Below are positions 35,170-48,850 of a stretch of 64,000 bases of DNA, piece after piece. Under the pieces are notes generated by a model. That model was not told where the DNA came from. It saw nothing but the letters and a program-made list of their open reading frames with translations, and made no database searches. Numbering within the stretch: the first letter of the stretch is position 1; each line of letters begins with the position of its first letter. Origin of the DNA: Diorhabda sublineata (taxonomy: Eukaryota > Arthropoda > Insecta > Coleoptera > Chrysomelidae); contig NC_079474.1 of the NCBI RefSeq assembly GCF_026230105.1, forward strand, positions 2,428,187 to 2,492,186. The letters run 5' to 3'. The translations under genes and the position numbers were made by a program.

Positions 35170-38100
35170 TCAAGATAAGAGACGTTTTGGCTTAAGAACA
35201 CTCGCTGAAACACCTTTTTTGTTTTGAGTTTTTGATCACTTACATCGGTTGAGTTGGAGAGGAGCTAGGCGCGGACATTCGATGTGGAGTTATGGATTTT
35301 CCTAGGTTTTTGGTAATTTTTCTACATTCAAAGATCTATATTTCAGGTTCTAATATAGCTACAGAGTTTGTTTTGGCTTAAGAACACTCGCTGAAACACC
35401 TTCTTTCTTTTGAGTTTTTGAACACTTAAATCGGTTGAGTTGGAGAGGAGCTAGGCGCGGATATTCAATGTGGAGTTATGGATTTTCGTAGGTTTTTGGC
35501 AATTTTTCTACATTCAAAGATCTATATCTCAGGTTCCAATAAAACTACAGAGTTCGTTTTGGTTTAAGAACACTCGCTGAAACACCTTCTTTCTTTTGAG
35601 TTTTTGATCACTTACATCGGTTGAGTTGGAGAGGAGCTAGGCGCGGACATTCAATGTGGAGTTATTATGGATTTTCGTAGGTTTTTGGCAATTTTTCTAC
35701 ATTCAAAGATCTATATCTAAGGTTCTAATATAGCTACAGACTTCGTTTTGATTTAGGAACACTCGCTGAAACACCTTCTTTCTTTTGAGTTTTTGAACAC
35801 TTAAATCGGTTGAGTTGGAGAGGAGCTAGGCGCGGACATTCAATGTGGAGTTATGGATTTTTGTAGGTTTTTGGCAATTTTTCTACATTCAAAGATCTAT
35901 ATCTAAGGTTCTAATATAGCTACAGACTTCGTTTTGATTTAGGAACACTCGCTGAAACACCTTCTTTCTTTTGAGTGTTTGAACACTTAAATCGGTTGAG
36001 TTGGAGAGGAGCTAGGCGCGGACATTCAATGTGGAGTTATTATGGATTTTTGTAGGTTTTTGGTAAATTTTCTACATTCAAAGATCTATATCTAAGGTTC
36101 CAATATAGCTACAGACTTCGTTTTGATTTAGGAACACTCGCTGAAACACCTTCTTTCTTTTGAGTGTTTGAACACTTAAATCGGTTGAGTTGGAGAGGAG
36201 CTAGGCGCGGATATTCAATGTGGAGTTATGGATTTTCGTAGGTTTTTGGCAATTTTTCTACATTCAAAGATCTATATCTCAGGTTCCAATAAAACTACAG
36301 AGTTCGTTTTGGTTTAAGAACACTCGCTGAAACACCTTCTTTCTTTTGAGTTTTTGATCACTTACATCGGTTGAGTTGGAGAGGAGCTAGGCGCGGACAT
36401 TCAATGTGGAGTTATTATGGATTTTCGTAGGTTTTTGGCAATTTTTCTACATTCAAAGATCTATATCTAAGGTTCTAATATAGCTACAGACTTCGTTTTG
36501 ATTTAGGAACACTCGCTGAAACACCTTCTTTCTTTTGAGTTTTTGAACACTTAAATCGGTTGAGTTGGAGAGGAGCTAGGCGCGGACATTCAATGTGGAG
36601 TTATGGATTTTTGTAGGTTTTTGGCAATTTTTCTACATTCAAAGATCTATATCTAAGGTTCTAATATAGCTACAGACTTCGTTTTGATTTAGGAACACTC
36701 GCTGAAACACCTTCTTTCTTTTGAGTGTTTGAACACTTAAATCGGTTGAGTTGGAGAGGAGCTAGGCGCGGACATTCAATGTGGAGTTATTATGGATTTT
36801 TGTAGGTTTTTGGTAAATTTTCTACATTCAAAGATCTATATCTAAGGTTCCAATATAGCTACAGAGTTCGTTTTGGTTTAAGAACACTCGCTGAAACACC
36901 TTCTTTCTTTTGAGTTTTTGATCACTTACATCGGTTGAGTTGGAGAGGAGCTAGGCGCGGACATTCAATGTGGAGTTATTATGGATTTTTGTAGGTTTTT
37001 GGTAAATTTTCTACATTCAAAGATCTATATCTCAGGTTCCAATATAGCTACAGAGTTCGTTTTGGTTTAAGAACACTCGCTGAAACACCCTCTTTCTTTT
37101 GAGTTTTTGATCACTTACATCGGTTGAGTTGGAGAGGAGCTAGGCGCGGATATTCAATGTGGAGTTATGGATTTTCGTAGGTTTTTGGCAATTTTTCTAC
37201 ATTCAAAGATCTATATCTAAGGTTCTAATATAGCTACAGACTTCGTTTTGATTTAGGAACACTCGCTGAAACACCTTCTTTCTTTTGAGTGTTTGAACAC
37301 TTAAATCGGTTGAGTTGGAGAGGAGCTAGGCGCGGACATTCAATGTGGAGTTATTATGGATTTTTGTAGGTTTTTGGTAAATTTTCTACATTCAAAGATC
37401 TATATCTAAGGTTCCAATATAGCTACAGAGTTCGTTTTGGTTTAAGAACACTCGCTGAAACACCTTCTTTCTTTTGAGTTTTTGATCACTTACATCGGTT
37501 GAGTTGGAGAGGAGCTAGGCGCGGACATTCAATGTGGAGTTATTATGGATTTTTGTAGGTTTTTGGTAAATTTTCTACATTCAAAGATCTATATCTCAGG
37601 TTCCAATATAGCTACAGAGTTCGTTTTGGTTTAAGAACACTCGCTGAAACACCCTCTTTCTTTTGAGTTTTTGATCACTTACATCGGTTGAGTTGGAGAG
37701 GAGCTAGGCGCGGATATTCAATGTGGAGTTATGGATTTTCGTAGGTTTTTGGCAATTTTTCTACATTCAAAGATCTATATCTAAGGTTCTAATATAGCTA
37801 CAGACTTCGTTTTGATTTAGGAACACTCGCTGAAACACCTTCTTTCTTTTGAGTGTTTGAACACTTAAATCGGTTGAGTTGGAGAGGAGCTAGGCGCGGA
37901 CATTCAATGTGGAGTTATTATGGATTTTTGTAGGTTTTTGGTAAATTTTCTACATTCAAAGATCTATATCTAAGGTTCCAATATAGCTACAGACTTCGTT
38001 TTGATTTAGGAACACTCGCTGAAACACCTTCTTTCTTTTGAGTGTTTGAACACTTAAATCGGTTGAGTTGGAGAGGAGCTAGGCGCGGACATTCAATGTG

Positions 38101-41100
38101 GAGTTATTATGGATTTTTGTAGGTTTTTGGTAAATTTTCTACATTCAAAGATCTATATCTCAGGTTCCAATATAGCTACAGAGTTCGTTTTGGTTTAAGA
38201 ACACTCGCTGAAACACCCTCTTTCTTTTGAGTTTTTGATCACTTACATCGGTTGAGTTGGAGAGGAGCTAGGCGCGGATATTCAATGTGGAGTTATGGAT
38301 TTTCGTAGGTTTTTGGCAATTTTTCTACATTCAAAGATCTATATCTAAGGTTCTAATATAGCTACAGACTTCGTTTTGATTTAGGAACACTCGCTGAAAC
38401 ACCTTCTTTCTTTTGAGTGTTTGAACACTTAAATCGGTTGAGTTGGAGAGGAGCTAGGCGCGGACATTCAATGTGGAGTTATTATGGATTTTTGTAGGTT
38501 TTTGGTAAATTTTCTACATTCAAAGATCTATATCTAAGGTTCCAATATAGCTACAGACTTCGTTTTGATTTAGGAACACTCGCTGAAACACCTTCTTTCT
38601 TTTGAGTGTTTGAACACTTAAATCGGTTGAGTTGGAGAGGAGCTAGGCGCGGACATTCAATGTGGAGTTATTATGGATTTTTGTAGGTTTTTGGTAAATT
38701 TTCTACATTCAAAGATCTATATCTAAGGTTCCAATATAGCTACAGACTTCGTTTTGATTTAGGAACACTCGCTGAAACACCTTCTTTCTTTTGAGTGTTT
38801 GAACACTTAAATCGGTTGAGTTGGAGAGGAGCTAGGCGCGGACATTCAATGTGGAGTTATTATGGATTTTTGTAGGTTTTTGGTAAATTTTCTACATTCA
38901 AAGATCTATATCTAAGGTTCCAATATAGCTACAGACTTCGTTTTGATTTAGGAACACTCGCTGAAACACCTTCTTTCTTTTGAGTGTTTGAACACTTAAA
39001 TCGGTTGAGTTGGAGAGGAGCTAGGCGCGGATATTCAATGTGGAGTTATGGATTTTCGTAGGTTTTTGGCAATTTTTCTACATTCAAAGATCTATATCTC
39101 AGGTTCCAATAAAACTACAGAGTTCGTTTTGGTTTAAGAACACTCGCTGAAACACCTTCTTTCTTTTGAGTGTTTGAACACTTAAATCGGTTGAGTTGGA
39201 GAGGAGCTAGGCGCGGACATTCAATGTGGAGTTATTATGGATTTTTGTAGGTTTTTGGCAATTTTTCTACATTCAAAGATCTATATCTCAGGTTCCAATA
39301 TAGCTACAGAGTTCGTTTTGGTTTAAGAACACTCGCTGAAACACCCTCTTTCTTTTGAGTTTTTGATCACTTACATCGGTTGAGTTGGAGAGGAGCTAGG
39401 CGCGGATATTCAATGTGGAGTTATGGATTTTCGTAGGTTTTTGGCAATTTTTCTACATTCAAAGATCTATATCTAAGGTTCCAATATAGCTACAGAGTTC
39501 GTTTTGGTTTAAGAACACTCGCTGAAACACCTTCTTTCTTTTGAGTTTTTGATCACTTACATCGGTTGAGTTGGAGAGGAGCTAGGCGCGGACATTCAAT
39601 GTGGAGTTATTATGGATTTTTGTAGGTTTTTGGTAAATTTTCTACATTCAAAGATCTATATCTCAGGTTCCAATATAGCTACAGAGTTCGTTTTGGTTTA
39701 AGAACACTCGCTGAAACACCCTCTTTCTTTTGAGTTTTTGATCACTTACATCGGTTGAGTTGGAGAGGAGCTAGGCGCGGATATTCAATGTGGAGTTATG
39801 GATTTTCGTAGGTTTTTGGCAATTTTTCTACATTCAAAGATCTATATCTAAGGTTCTAATATAGCTACAGACTTCGTTTTGATTTAGGAACACTCGCTGA
39901 AACACCTTCTTTCTTTTGAGTGTTTGAACACTTAAATCGGTTGAGTTGGAGAGGAGCTAGGCGCGGACATTCAATGTGGAGTTATTATGGATTTTTGTAG
40001 GTTTTTGGTAAATTTTCTACATTCAAAGATCTATATCTAAGGTTCCAATATAGCTACAGACTTCGTTTTGATTTAGGAACACTCGCTGAAACACCTTCTT
40101 TCTTTTGAGTGTTTGAACACTTAAATCGGTTGAGTTGGAGAGGAGCTAGGCGCGGACATTCAATGTGGAGTTATTATGGATTTTTGTAGGTTTTTGGTAA
40201 ATTTTCTACATTCAAAGATCTATATCTCAGGTTCCAATATAGCTACAGAGTTCGTTTTGGTTTAAGAACACTCGCTGAAACACCCTCTTTCTTTTGAGTT
40301 TTTGATCACTTACATCGGTTGAGTTGGAGAGGAGCTAGGCGCGGATATTCAATGTGGAGTTATGGATTTTCGTAGGTTTTTGGCAATTTTTCTACATTCA
40401 AAGATCTATATCTAAGGTTCTAATATAGCTACAGACTTCGTTTTGATTTAGGAACACTCGCTGAAACACCTTCTTTCTTTTGAGTGTTTGAACACTTAAA
40501 TCGGTTGAGTTGGAGAGGAGCTAGGCGCGGACATTCAATGTGGAGTTATTATGGATTTTTGTAGGTTTTTGGTAAATTTTCTACATTCAAAGATCTATAT
40601 CTAAGGTTCCAATATAGCTACAGACTTCGTTTTGATTTAGGAACACTCGCTGAAACACCTTCTTTCTTTTGAGTGTTTGAACACTTAAATCGGTTGAGTT
40701 GGAGAGGAGCTAGGCGCGGACATTCAATGTGGAGTTATTATGGATTTTTGTAGGTTTTTGGTAAATTTTCTACATTCAAAGATCTATATCTAAGGTTCCA
40801 ATATAGCTACAGACTTCGTTTTGATTTAGGAACACTCGCTGAAACACCTTCTTTCTTTTGAGTGTTTGAACACTTAAATCGGTTGAGTTGGAGAGGAGCT
40901 AGGCGCGGACATTCAATGTGGAGTTATTATGGATTTTTGTAGGTTTTTGGTAAATTTTCTACATTCAAAGATCTATATCTAAGGTTCCAATATAGCTACA
41001 GACTTCGTTTTGATTTAGGAACACTCGCTGAAACACCTTCTTTCTTTTGAGTGTTTGAACACTTAAATCGGTTGAGTTGGAGAGGAGCTAGGCGCGGATA

Positions 41101-42050
41101 TTCAATGTGGAGTTATGGATTTTCGTAGGTTTTTGGCAATTTTTCTACATTCAAAGATCTATATCTCAGGTTCCAATAAAACTACAGAGTTCGTTTTGGT
41201 TTAAGAACACTCGCTGAAACACCTTCTTTCTTTTGAGTGTTTGAACACTTAAATCGGTTGAGTTGGAGAGGAGCTAGGCGCGGACATTCAATGTGGAGTT
41301 ATTATGGATTTTTGTAGGTTTTTGGCAATTTTTCTACATTCAAAGATCTATATCTCAGGTTCCAATATAGCTACAGAGTTCGTTTTGGTTTAAGAACACT
41401 CGCTGAAACACCCTCTTTCTTTTGAGTTTTTGATCACTTACATCGGTTGAGTTGGAGAGGAGCTAGGCGCGGATATTCAATGTGGAGTTATGGATTTTCG
41501 TAGGTTTTTGGCAATTTTTCTACATTCAAAGATCTATATCTAAGGTTCTAATATAGCTACAGACTTCGTTTTGATTTAGGAACACTCGCTGAAACACCTT
41601 CTTTCTTTTGAGTGTTTGAACACTTAAATCGGTTGAGTTGGAGAGGAGCTAGGCGCGGACATTCAATGTGGAGTTATTATGGATTTTTGTAGGTTTTTGG
41701 TAAATTTTCTACATTCAAAGATCTATATCTAAGGTTCCAATATAGCTACAGACTTCGTTTTGATTTAGGAACACTCGCTGAAACACCTTCTTTCTTTTGA
41801 GTGTTTGAACACTTAAATCGGTTGAGTTGGAGAGGGGCTAGGCGCGGACATTCAATGTAGAGTTATGGATTTTTGTAGGTTTTTGGCAATTTTTCTACAA
41901 TCAAAGATCTATATCTCAGGTTCTAATATAGCTACAGAGTTCGTTTTGGTTTAAGAACACTCGCTGAAACACCCTCTTTCTTTTGAGTTTTTGATCACTT
42001 ACATCGGTTGAGTTGGAGAGGAGCTAGGCGCGGACATTCAATGTGGAGTT
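35170..42050. repeat. 186/189-bp satellite array, 37 monomers with higher-order repeats
   Basis: 'gagaggagctaggcgcgg' recurs 37 times from 35265 (ctaggc) to 42024. The total span fits 15 steps of 186 and 21 of 189; the 3-bp difference is 'gttatgg' versus 'gttattatgg'. Several linked variants exist: gatcacttac/gaacacttaa, atctcagg/atctaagg, caataaaac/caatatagc, cagagttcg/cagacttcg. The 'atctcaggttccaatatagc' variant appears at 37033, 37597 and 38161, exactly 564 bp apart (three monomers). Blocks around 38161, 39100 and 39289 recur 2067 bp later (40228, 41167, 41356), an 11-monomer unit. No frame is conserved across monomers. Confidence 0.97.
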
Positions 42051-44944
42051 ATGGATTTGGTCTACAGGACGCGAACATTATTCGTTATTTGCCAGACGTG
42101 GTATAACTAGTTAACTATTTACGAATTAGGTTATTCGTGCAGTATTTTGTAAATTCAGTCCGTTGAAAGGTTGTTTTGATGAGTGATTTGTTACCTGGTA
42201 TTTTTGAAATTGAGCTATTGTCGCACCTGGCTGCTGAAAAAGAAGAAGAAGTCTGCTGCTAACTTCATTCATATTTTCTTTTTGACTGTCAACCGATGTG
42301 GAATTTTTCATTAGGGATTTGATTATAAATTTTTAAATTTGGCTCCAACTTCTATATTTGCTGAAGTCGTGTCATTTCCAACTGATAATTTGACTATTGG
42401 AGAGGTAGTTATCTGGTTCTTTTGGTCAGCGTCAGTGGTAGCGTCCAAGAAAAAGAAAGGGACCTTGTTTTGGATATAGGACTTTTATTGGGGTTTAAAA
42501 CTTGGACGATTTTAATTGGGATTTATCGTCAAACTTTGACTCTTAGAACTACCTAGTCCGGGACGATTGACTGAATGAACTTCTTTGGTTCCTGACCGCA
42601 TTCCACGGATGCGGTCCTGTGTTATTAAAGGTCAGATCAACTCTTTTATTTTCAACAAGTAGCTTTACACTTAAAGATACCTCAACTGAGCGGCGCCCCA
42701 TTTAGAACTTGAACATCAAAATCTTGCAACGAACCCCGACAACACACATTAACATGATGAACTTAATCGGAACCCAAAATTAGGTTACAATATATCTAAA
42801 ATATACTATAGATCCAAAAATAAACCGTAAACATCGGATTCATGACCTTGAAACTCTTTTTAACTTTCGCCAATCTTCAAAACTCCGTAATATATTAATT
42901 AATATCCGACGAAAATCTTTTCCAAAAAGATATAAAAGAAAGTAACAGTCTTCAACACTAGAAAACAGATGTTTCCGAGACAACTTTTCCACGTCGAGGG
43001 AGCCCTTCAAATATAAGAAGGGAGAAAAACGGAAGAGAGATAGTAATAGGGAAAAAAGAAAACGCGGAAAAATCCATCTGAGTAGTCAAGTATATTCCGC
43101 AAAGTCGAGAGAAGCTCTACGATATTTCTGTGTAGTAGGGCACCACGAACGCGAAGGGATATTGATCGGGGTGTACACTCCCCGTGATTTCCCCTTGTAA
43201 ACGGCGGTTTGCGCTTTTTTTGGTGAGAAGTAAGCAACGAAAATGTCTAAACTATTGAAATTTGAAATCAAAATCAACCACACGAAGTTCCAGGAGATAA
43301 ATCATAACAAGGAATAGAATTAACCTTTGTTTCTTTCTATAATCGTCATAAAAACGTTTTTTTCTATGAATAAAAATGGTTTCCTTCTTCTCTAAAACCC
43401 TTTCGAACATCACCGTATTGGGATTTTAGTTTTCATTTTATCATTTTCACTCTTTCCGACTCTTTTGCTACTTCATTCATTTGCCGTATTATTTCCTCCA
43501 TTTTCCTTTCCGTTCTACTCGTTGTAGGCAAAGTTTCGTTGGTATTCCTCTTCTTCTTTTCTTATGTCTTTTGCTTTTGTCACATTAGTTTCCTTTGGTT
43601 CCTGTTTTACCTCAATTTATATCCTACTTCGTCTTCCTCGTCATTTTTCTTAGTTGTTTCATCTTTGCTGCTATTATCTGTATCTGTTAGTTCATTACTC
43701 AAATTTCACTTGAGAAAACTGCGTCAACAATATCCCCGTGGAGGATTTCCATCACCCAATCGCGTTGCATTCAAACTAACCTCAAAATCATATGGGATGA
43801 GATTAAAAAATATACTTTTCCTAGCTCAAACTTCTCCAGTTTCGTGGTATCTTAAAATTGAAATGTTTACTATAGATTTGAAGCTATTTTTAGCGATTAT
43901 ATAAAACTGACAACAGTATAAACTCTCCATGGGAGCGTCGATGTTGGTGTGTGATATCTAGGAAGGCATATTATCGAATCTCCAGCTGGTTTTCGATAAA
44001 TTTTCGATTTATCGTTCGTTGCATAAAAATTTTTTTCGACGTTTCGTCCCGAACATGAAACAAGTTATTTTAAACTATTAAATGAAAAATTCGGTTTGCA
44101 AAAAGTTCGGAAATTAGTTTGTTTAGAGGTCAAGGTCCATTAACAAAAAATTATCATAGATTCAAGATTATTTTAATAGGGTAGGAAAAGGGTGTGCGTT
44201 AATAAGGTTAACCGGTCAAAGTTCCTATGCATAATTATGAATAAATTTTATATACATATATACACAAGAGGGCGAGATATGCGTGTGATAAAGACGACGG
44301 ATATACTGCAGGAACTGAAACGTAAGTTTTGAGTGTTAAATGGACACTTCCTACAATACACACCTACTTTCCACCCTTACTTCCCTTTGCGGGGTGTTTA
44401 CTTCGTTTAATATGTCGATGAAAGTAGTTGAAAAGATAATGGACATGCTTGTTTTATGGTAATAGATATTTGCATTTCTAATTACGATTACGAAACCATA
44501 TTTACCGAATTATATCAATTTCGGAACTCGCCGCTACCAAATCGTTCGCCAGTGTGGACGACGTACTGAAAATTAAGTTAAAAACGGGCTCTGTTGCCGA
44601 CGCGTCTCCTCCACCCACTCGATTGATGATTTCGATCGCAGATTGGAATTTTGCGAGTGGTACTTCGAATGAACTCGATCCGCAGTTTCAGTATTCCATT
44701 TTGTAGTCGACTGGAACCTTCAACTGCGTGTACTGGAAAGACCAAAATCCTCACGTCTCAATTGAAGAAGAATTAAACCTGCCTAGGTTGTGCGTGAGGG
44801 ACAGGTACCCTCGTGAGGAGGTTTTTGAAGGGTCAAAGTTATCTAGAAATGCTCGAAGATTTACGCAAGCAAATACCAAAATGTTCATAATTTTAACATT
44901 TTCACGTGAAATATTCGAAAAGCCTTCTTGATCGATTCATTAAA
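42051..44944. other. No gene recognised
   Basis: About 2.9 kb after the satellite with ordinary AT-rich composition. The frames here (42126-42311 minus, 43007-43283 minus, 43539-43904 plus) are short. The longest (43539-43904) is driven by T-rich sequence giving Phe/Leu/Ser. A stretch at 44520-44830 is less AT-rich and could be an exon, but I cannot identify one. Confidence 0.4.
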
Positions 44945-45175
44945 AGCTTTTAAATGAATGAAGAATCGTATTAACGAAATTCCTTTCAGACATTATCGCT
45001 AAAATAGCAGTCCGATAACTGTAGGATCTAAAACGTCCTCTAAATATCCATAAAATCGTTCGATATAACCAGCACTACCACCAAAGATACCGTTCGATAC
45101 TCGCAAGATCTTTATCCAGCCTCTCGTTGGCATCAACGCCCCTTTTGTAGCCTTATTTTAGTTCCCAGCAAGCAC
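44945..45175 (+). repeat. Dispersed repeat, copy 1
   Basis: Nearly the same sequence as 46390-46625. Shared landmarks are 'gctaaaatagcagtcc', 'ctgtaggatctaaaacgtcc', 'aaccagcactaccaccaaag' and 'ccccttttgtagccttattt'. Copy 1 lacks a short segment before the first landmark and differs around 45100. No coding frame is shared. Class unknown. Confidence 0.88.
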
Positions 45176-46389
45176 AAAAAGTTGATCTTTGTTTCCGAAG
45201 GCCTTATTGACGTTAGCGAAATCAACATTTGCTGGAAATGAAACAATTGAACGGTAGTTGTTGGGAATCGTCTTTTTTCTTGGTGTGGGTTTTTGTTTTG
45301 TTGAGTACCGATCACTGATTATATCGATCAGATTCATGATTGGAAAGTTTTTTGTAAAAACGTCTGTCGATGTTTATCTTCGTATGCCGCTGCGACATTT
45401 CCAAGTTTCCGGTTCGATTTGATTATAGAAAATATTAAAAACGTGAGTTTTTAATAGTTTAAAACGTCATCGTATTGCTAGATACCGAGCTAACCGGCGG
45501 GGAAGACATCCACGCACGCCTCTGGTCTACTTTGAAGTGACTTTTTGTACGTGTTTTAAAATAGATTGAAACATAATATAAAGCACAAGCCTTGTGTGGG
45601 GTTGTTAATTTTATAAATAGATCGTTTTAATTATGACACATTCATAAAGTAATCAGTTGTGTTTAATTTTCGATCAAACGATAAGCGAAACAACAACATA
45701 GTGAAAATCTGTGGTTTTATCATTTTAACTTGCCGGATTAGATCGCGTAAATGAAAAGAAAAAGGTAACACCATTAATTTTTTGGATTGTCATATTAATT
45801 TAACTTCTATTCGACATCAACTCCATCCAAGTTTCCTTTGTACTGACTGAGCCTGAACCTGGAAAGTCTTTCCTCTTCCCGATTTCCATATCTTCATTCC
45901 GATTATTTCCTTTTCCATTCTTCTGTATACTTTTCCCAATGAACCACAAGATTGTCAAGGTATCTGCGTGAATATCTTTAAAATCAAACAGTACCATATA
46001 TTCTCTTATGGTATTTAACCCCAAATAACAGAAAATCCTCTCCACTGGTGATATTTTCATTTTCAAAAGTCCACTAAGACTTCACCAATATCAGATCCTG
46101 TCCAAATTTGATTCAATGCAAAGAGTAATATGGAAATTCCAATATTTTGCTAATGGAAGAGGATAATGGGTCTCGATATTGGTAGAGTTCGATGCTGAAC
46201 ACCAAAAAGAGGCAATCAAACCAATACGCTTTTTATATTTTGTCATCATCCACCCACTACCACTCCCCATGCCTATAGTGGCTCGATAGAGTCGTTGTAG
46301 CCACCATGTTTCATCCTTTCTAACGTAATCTAACCATCTGTCAACCTCTACTATTAAACCCAGTCGGAAAAGCTAGAATGATGCATCCA
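45176..46389. other. No gene recognised
   Basis: Sequence between the two dispersed-repeat copies. A minus-strand frame at 45800-46066 (MKMKISPVERIFCYLGLNTI...) is not recognised and has no supporting features. Confidence 0.4.
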
Positions 46390-46625
46390 AATGAATGTAA
46401 GATCGTATTGACGAAATTCCTTTTAGACATTTTGGCGCTTTATCGCTAAAATAGCAGTCCAATAACTGTAGGATCTAAAACGTCCTCTAAATATCCATAA
46501 AGTCGTTCGATATAACCAGCACTACCACCAAAGATACCGTTTGCTACTCTCTATATTCAGTATTAACGTAGAAAGCCTCTATTTGGCATCACCGCCCCTT
46601 TTGTAGCCTTATTTTAGTTCCCAGT
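46390..46625 (+). repeat. Dispersed repeat, copy 2
   Basis: Direct-orientation partner of 44945-45175, about 1.45 kb away. Includes extra 'ttggcgcttta' before the shared core and a different stretch around 46550-46580. Confidence 0.88.
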
Positions 46626-47149
46626 CAATCATCAGCCATTTTTTTATTACCAAGCAATCATAAAATGGTCAACACTTTCACATTCGAGTAAACAAGTCAC
46701 AATAACCTCAAAATGTAATTGACACGTGTTCGAAGTACTGACAAATGACATATTGACAATTCTCAATGACACAAAACATTTCTTTGTTCCGTGGTTGCGA
46801 CTTCATCCACTGTATTAAACCAGGAAAACGTATAATTGATCGATAAATCAATAATTTTCGCAAAGCAGAAAAGCATTTGATGATGATAAATGCTTGTTAT
46901 GATATCTTCGGTTATAAATCCAGTTATTGCTTTACTAATTTTAATTTCTACTGTCGGTATCGCTAACAACTTAATTAGACTAATTATATTCGCTTTAATT
47001 ACAAAATAATGTATCTTATACCGAGTCTTCTCAAGTGAATAGCCGATGGCGAGTTAGTCGCCATTCAACCTGGCAGGATTATTTCATAAAAACTCATACG
47101 ATAAATTATAAATTAAACTAAACACTCTCTTGAACTATTTCCAAACATA
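46626..47149. other. No gene recognised
   Basis: AT-rich spacer without supported features. Confidence 0.45.
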
Positions 47150-47350
47150 TACAGACTTTCTACTTCCGGAAACAGCTTTTTTATCATTCTTTCGAAGGAA
47201 ATTCTTGCAGGGAGCTAAATCTGGGCTGTGCGAAGATAAAAAACTTAGATCTCAGTTAAATCGATCTATCCTCCACCTACATCGGATACACTTTTGTAAC
47301 CAAAGCTAAATGCGCTTCATTAATTCATCCTCAGTCACGAAACGTCGACC
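47150..47350 (-). pseudogene. Mariner-superfamily transposase remnant
   Basis: The minus strand near 47235-47170 reads 'SPDLAPCKNFLRKNDKKAV', which fits the SPDLAPCD-FLFPKLKK block around the third catalytic Asp; the D position itself is replaced by K. Adjacent minus-strand text 'FVTEDELMKRI*LWLQKCI' looks like downstream transposase sequence moved out of order. Short and rearranged. Confidence 0.45.
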
Positions 47351-48850
47351 TATTGTGATCTGATACTAAAAATTGCTTGAATCACTTGATCTACCAGCAC
47401 GTCGCTGATCACCAAGCATCTCTAGTACCGGCAAAACGTAGTTAATCACGAAAGACTTGTACCACCAGATGTCTCCAAACTGAAACTCTTGAAATCGCAA
47501 TAGATAAGAGATTGTTCTCTTATGAATCGACTACATTGAGAAATAAAAGTTCGTTGGATTATATTAGTTTTGGCCCTGATTTAGCAACGATTCCTCTGCA
47601 GACCTGCAGTTTTGGTGGGATATATACTGCGATAGAATACAAAGAACCGGTGCACCAGGTTCCCGGTGCAATACCTAAGATTGACGAGGTAGATTTTGTA
47701 GAAAGTTTCACTTAATGGGGTTAGGGATGGGCTTTGAGGAAAGGGTTCGGTTGGTAGTGATCCATGGGGTGAAAAGGGTGTTTGGGATGCTGATATAATT
47801 ACTAGTTAGATCCAGAATATATAAGTTAATGATGATTTTTAAGTTGGTACATTCGCTGTGACGATTCGAAGACTAATATTGATAAATTTTCCGTTCGGAT
47901 GCATCGTAAGACGTTTTTCTTATTTTCTCCACTTCAAATACTTCAGAACGTAGTTGGCAACGTCGCTATTCCATTAAATTGATTATATTTCAGTCGAATT
48001 TTTAATCTAAAAGAAACTTTCCGTATTTATTATAGTTAAAATCAAATTAAAGCGTTGCCAGCTTTCTAATTATGTCACAATTGAATAATTATTTAGTTCA
48101 CATGATATAAAATGATGAGATTATCAATAGGTAAAGACTTTTTTCCTTCTTTTAGGATACGCTTTGTGATTTTTACTTATTATCATTTGTTTGTGTTTAC
48201 GAGGATAGGAAAATATTTAAGTGACTTGTCCTGTTCCCCTCGTATATATTATCTTCCGCTTGTTTAGTTGTTTAGCTTTTAATATTTCCAATTATCAGGT
48301 AAATTGCCGTACGGTAATTTGTAGTTGATTAAGAATTGAACGTCGAGACGAGAGACGCATTATGTTTTTATAATTTGAACGTTGTAAATAAAAAAAAAAA
48401 AAAAAAACAAAAGTACCGTTTCTAGTCGAGATCTTGTGTTAAAAAAGTAATTTTCCCGCTTTTGTGATTTATAATTACATACTTTGAGTCTAGACCAGAA
48501 CCGTTAATCCGAGATATCCACAACAGTATCTAAAATACTTACATTTCAATAAAAAAATCATTTTATATCTTTCGGTTTTTAATGGTGTTCATTTTTCTAT
48601 GTGCACTCGTCTGTAGCTTCCATTTCCTGATTTTAGCATCTCAAAGCCAAGTCTTAGATTTATAATATGTGGTCTTTGTTTAAAAACGTTTCATCCCCAT
48701 TCGGCAACAACCTTTTCATACATCGAATTAGTTTTTTCGATTTTGTTTAATACTATTTCCATTTGGAGGTCCCATTAAGATACAGTGCAACGAAACTGGT
48801 GTAGGTAACGACGTGATCCCCTGAAATTTCTTCAATGTATCGGTTCGTCG
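47351..48850. other. No gene recognised; A18 tract
   Basis: AT-rich. At 48386-48407 an AATAAA-like signal runs directly into about 18 A residues, as at the 3' end of a retrotransposed sequence, but I recognise nothing upstream. The frame at 47512-47715 has no recognisable domain. Confidence 0.4.

Noticed and set aside
43539..43904. 121-codon hydrophobic protein
   Set aside because: Phe/Leu/Ser content follows local T/C-rich runs; no domain, and the segment is not recognisable as an exon.
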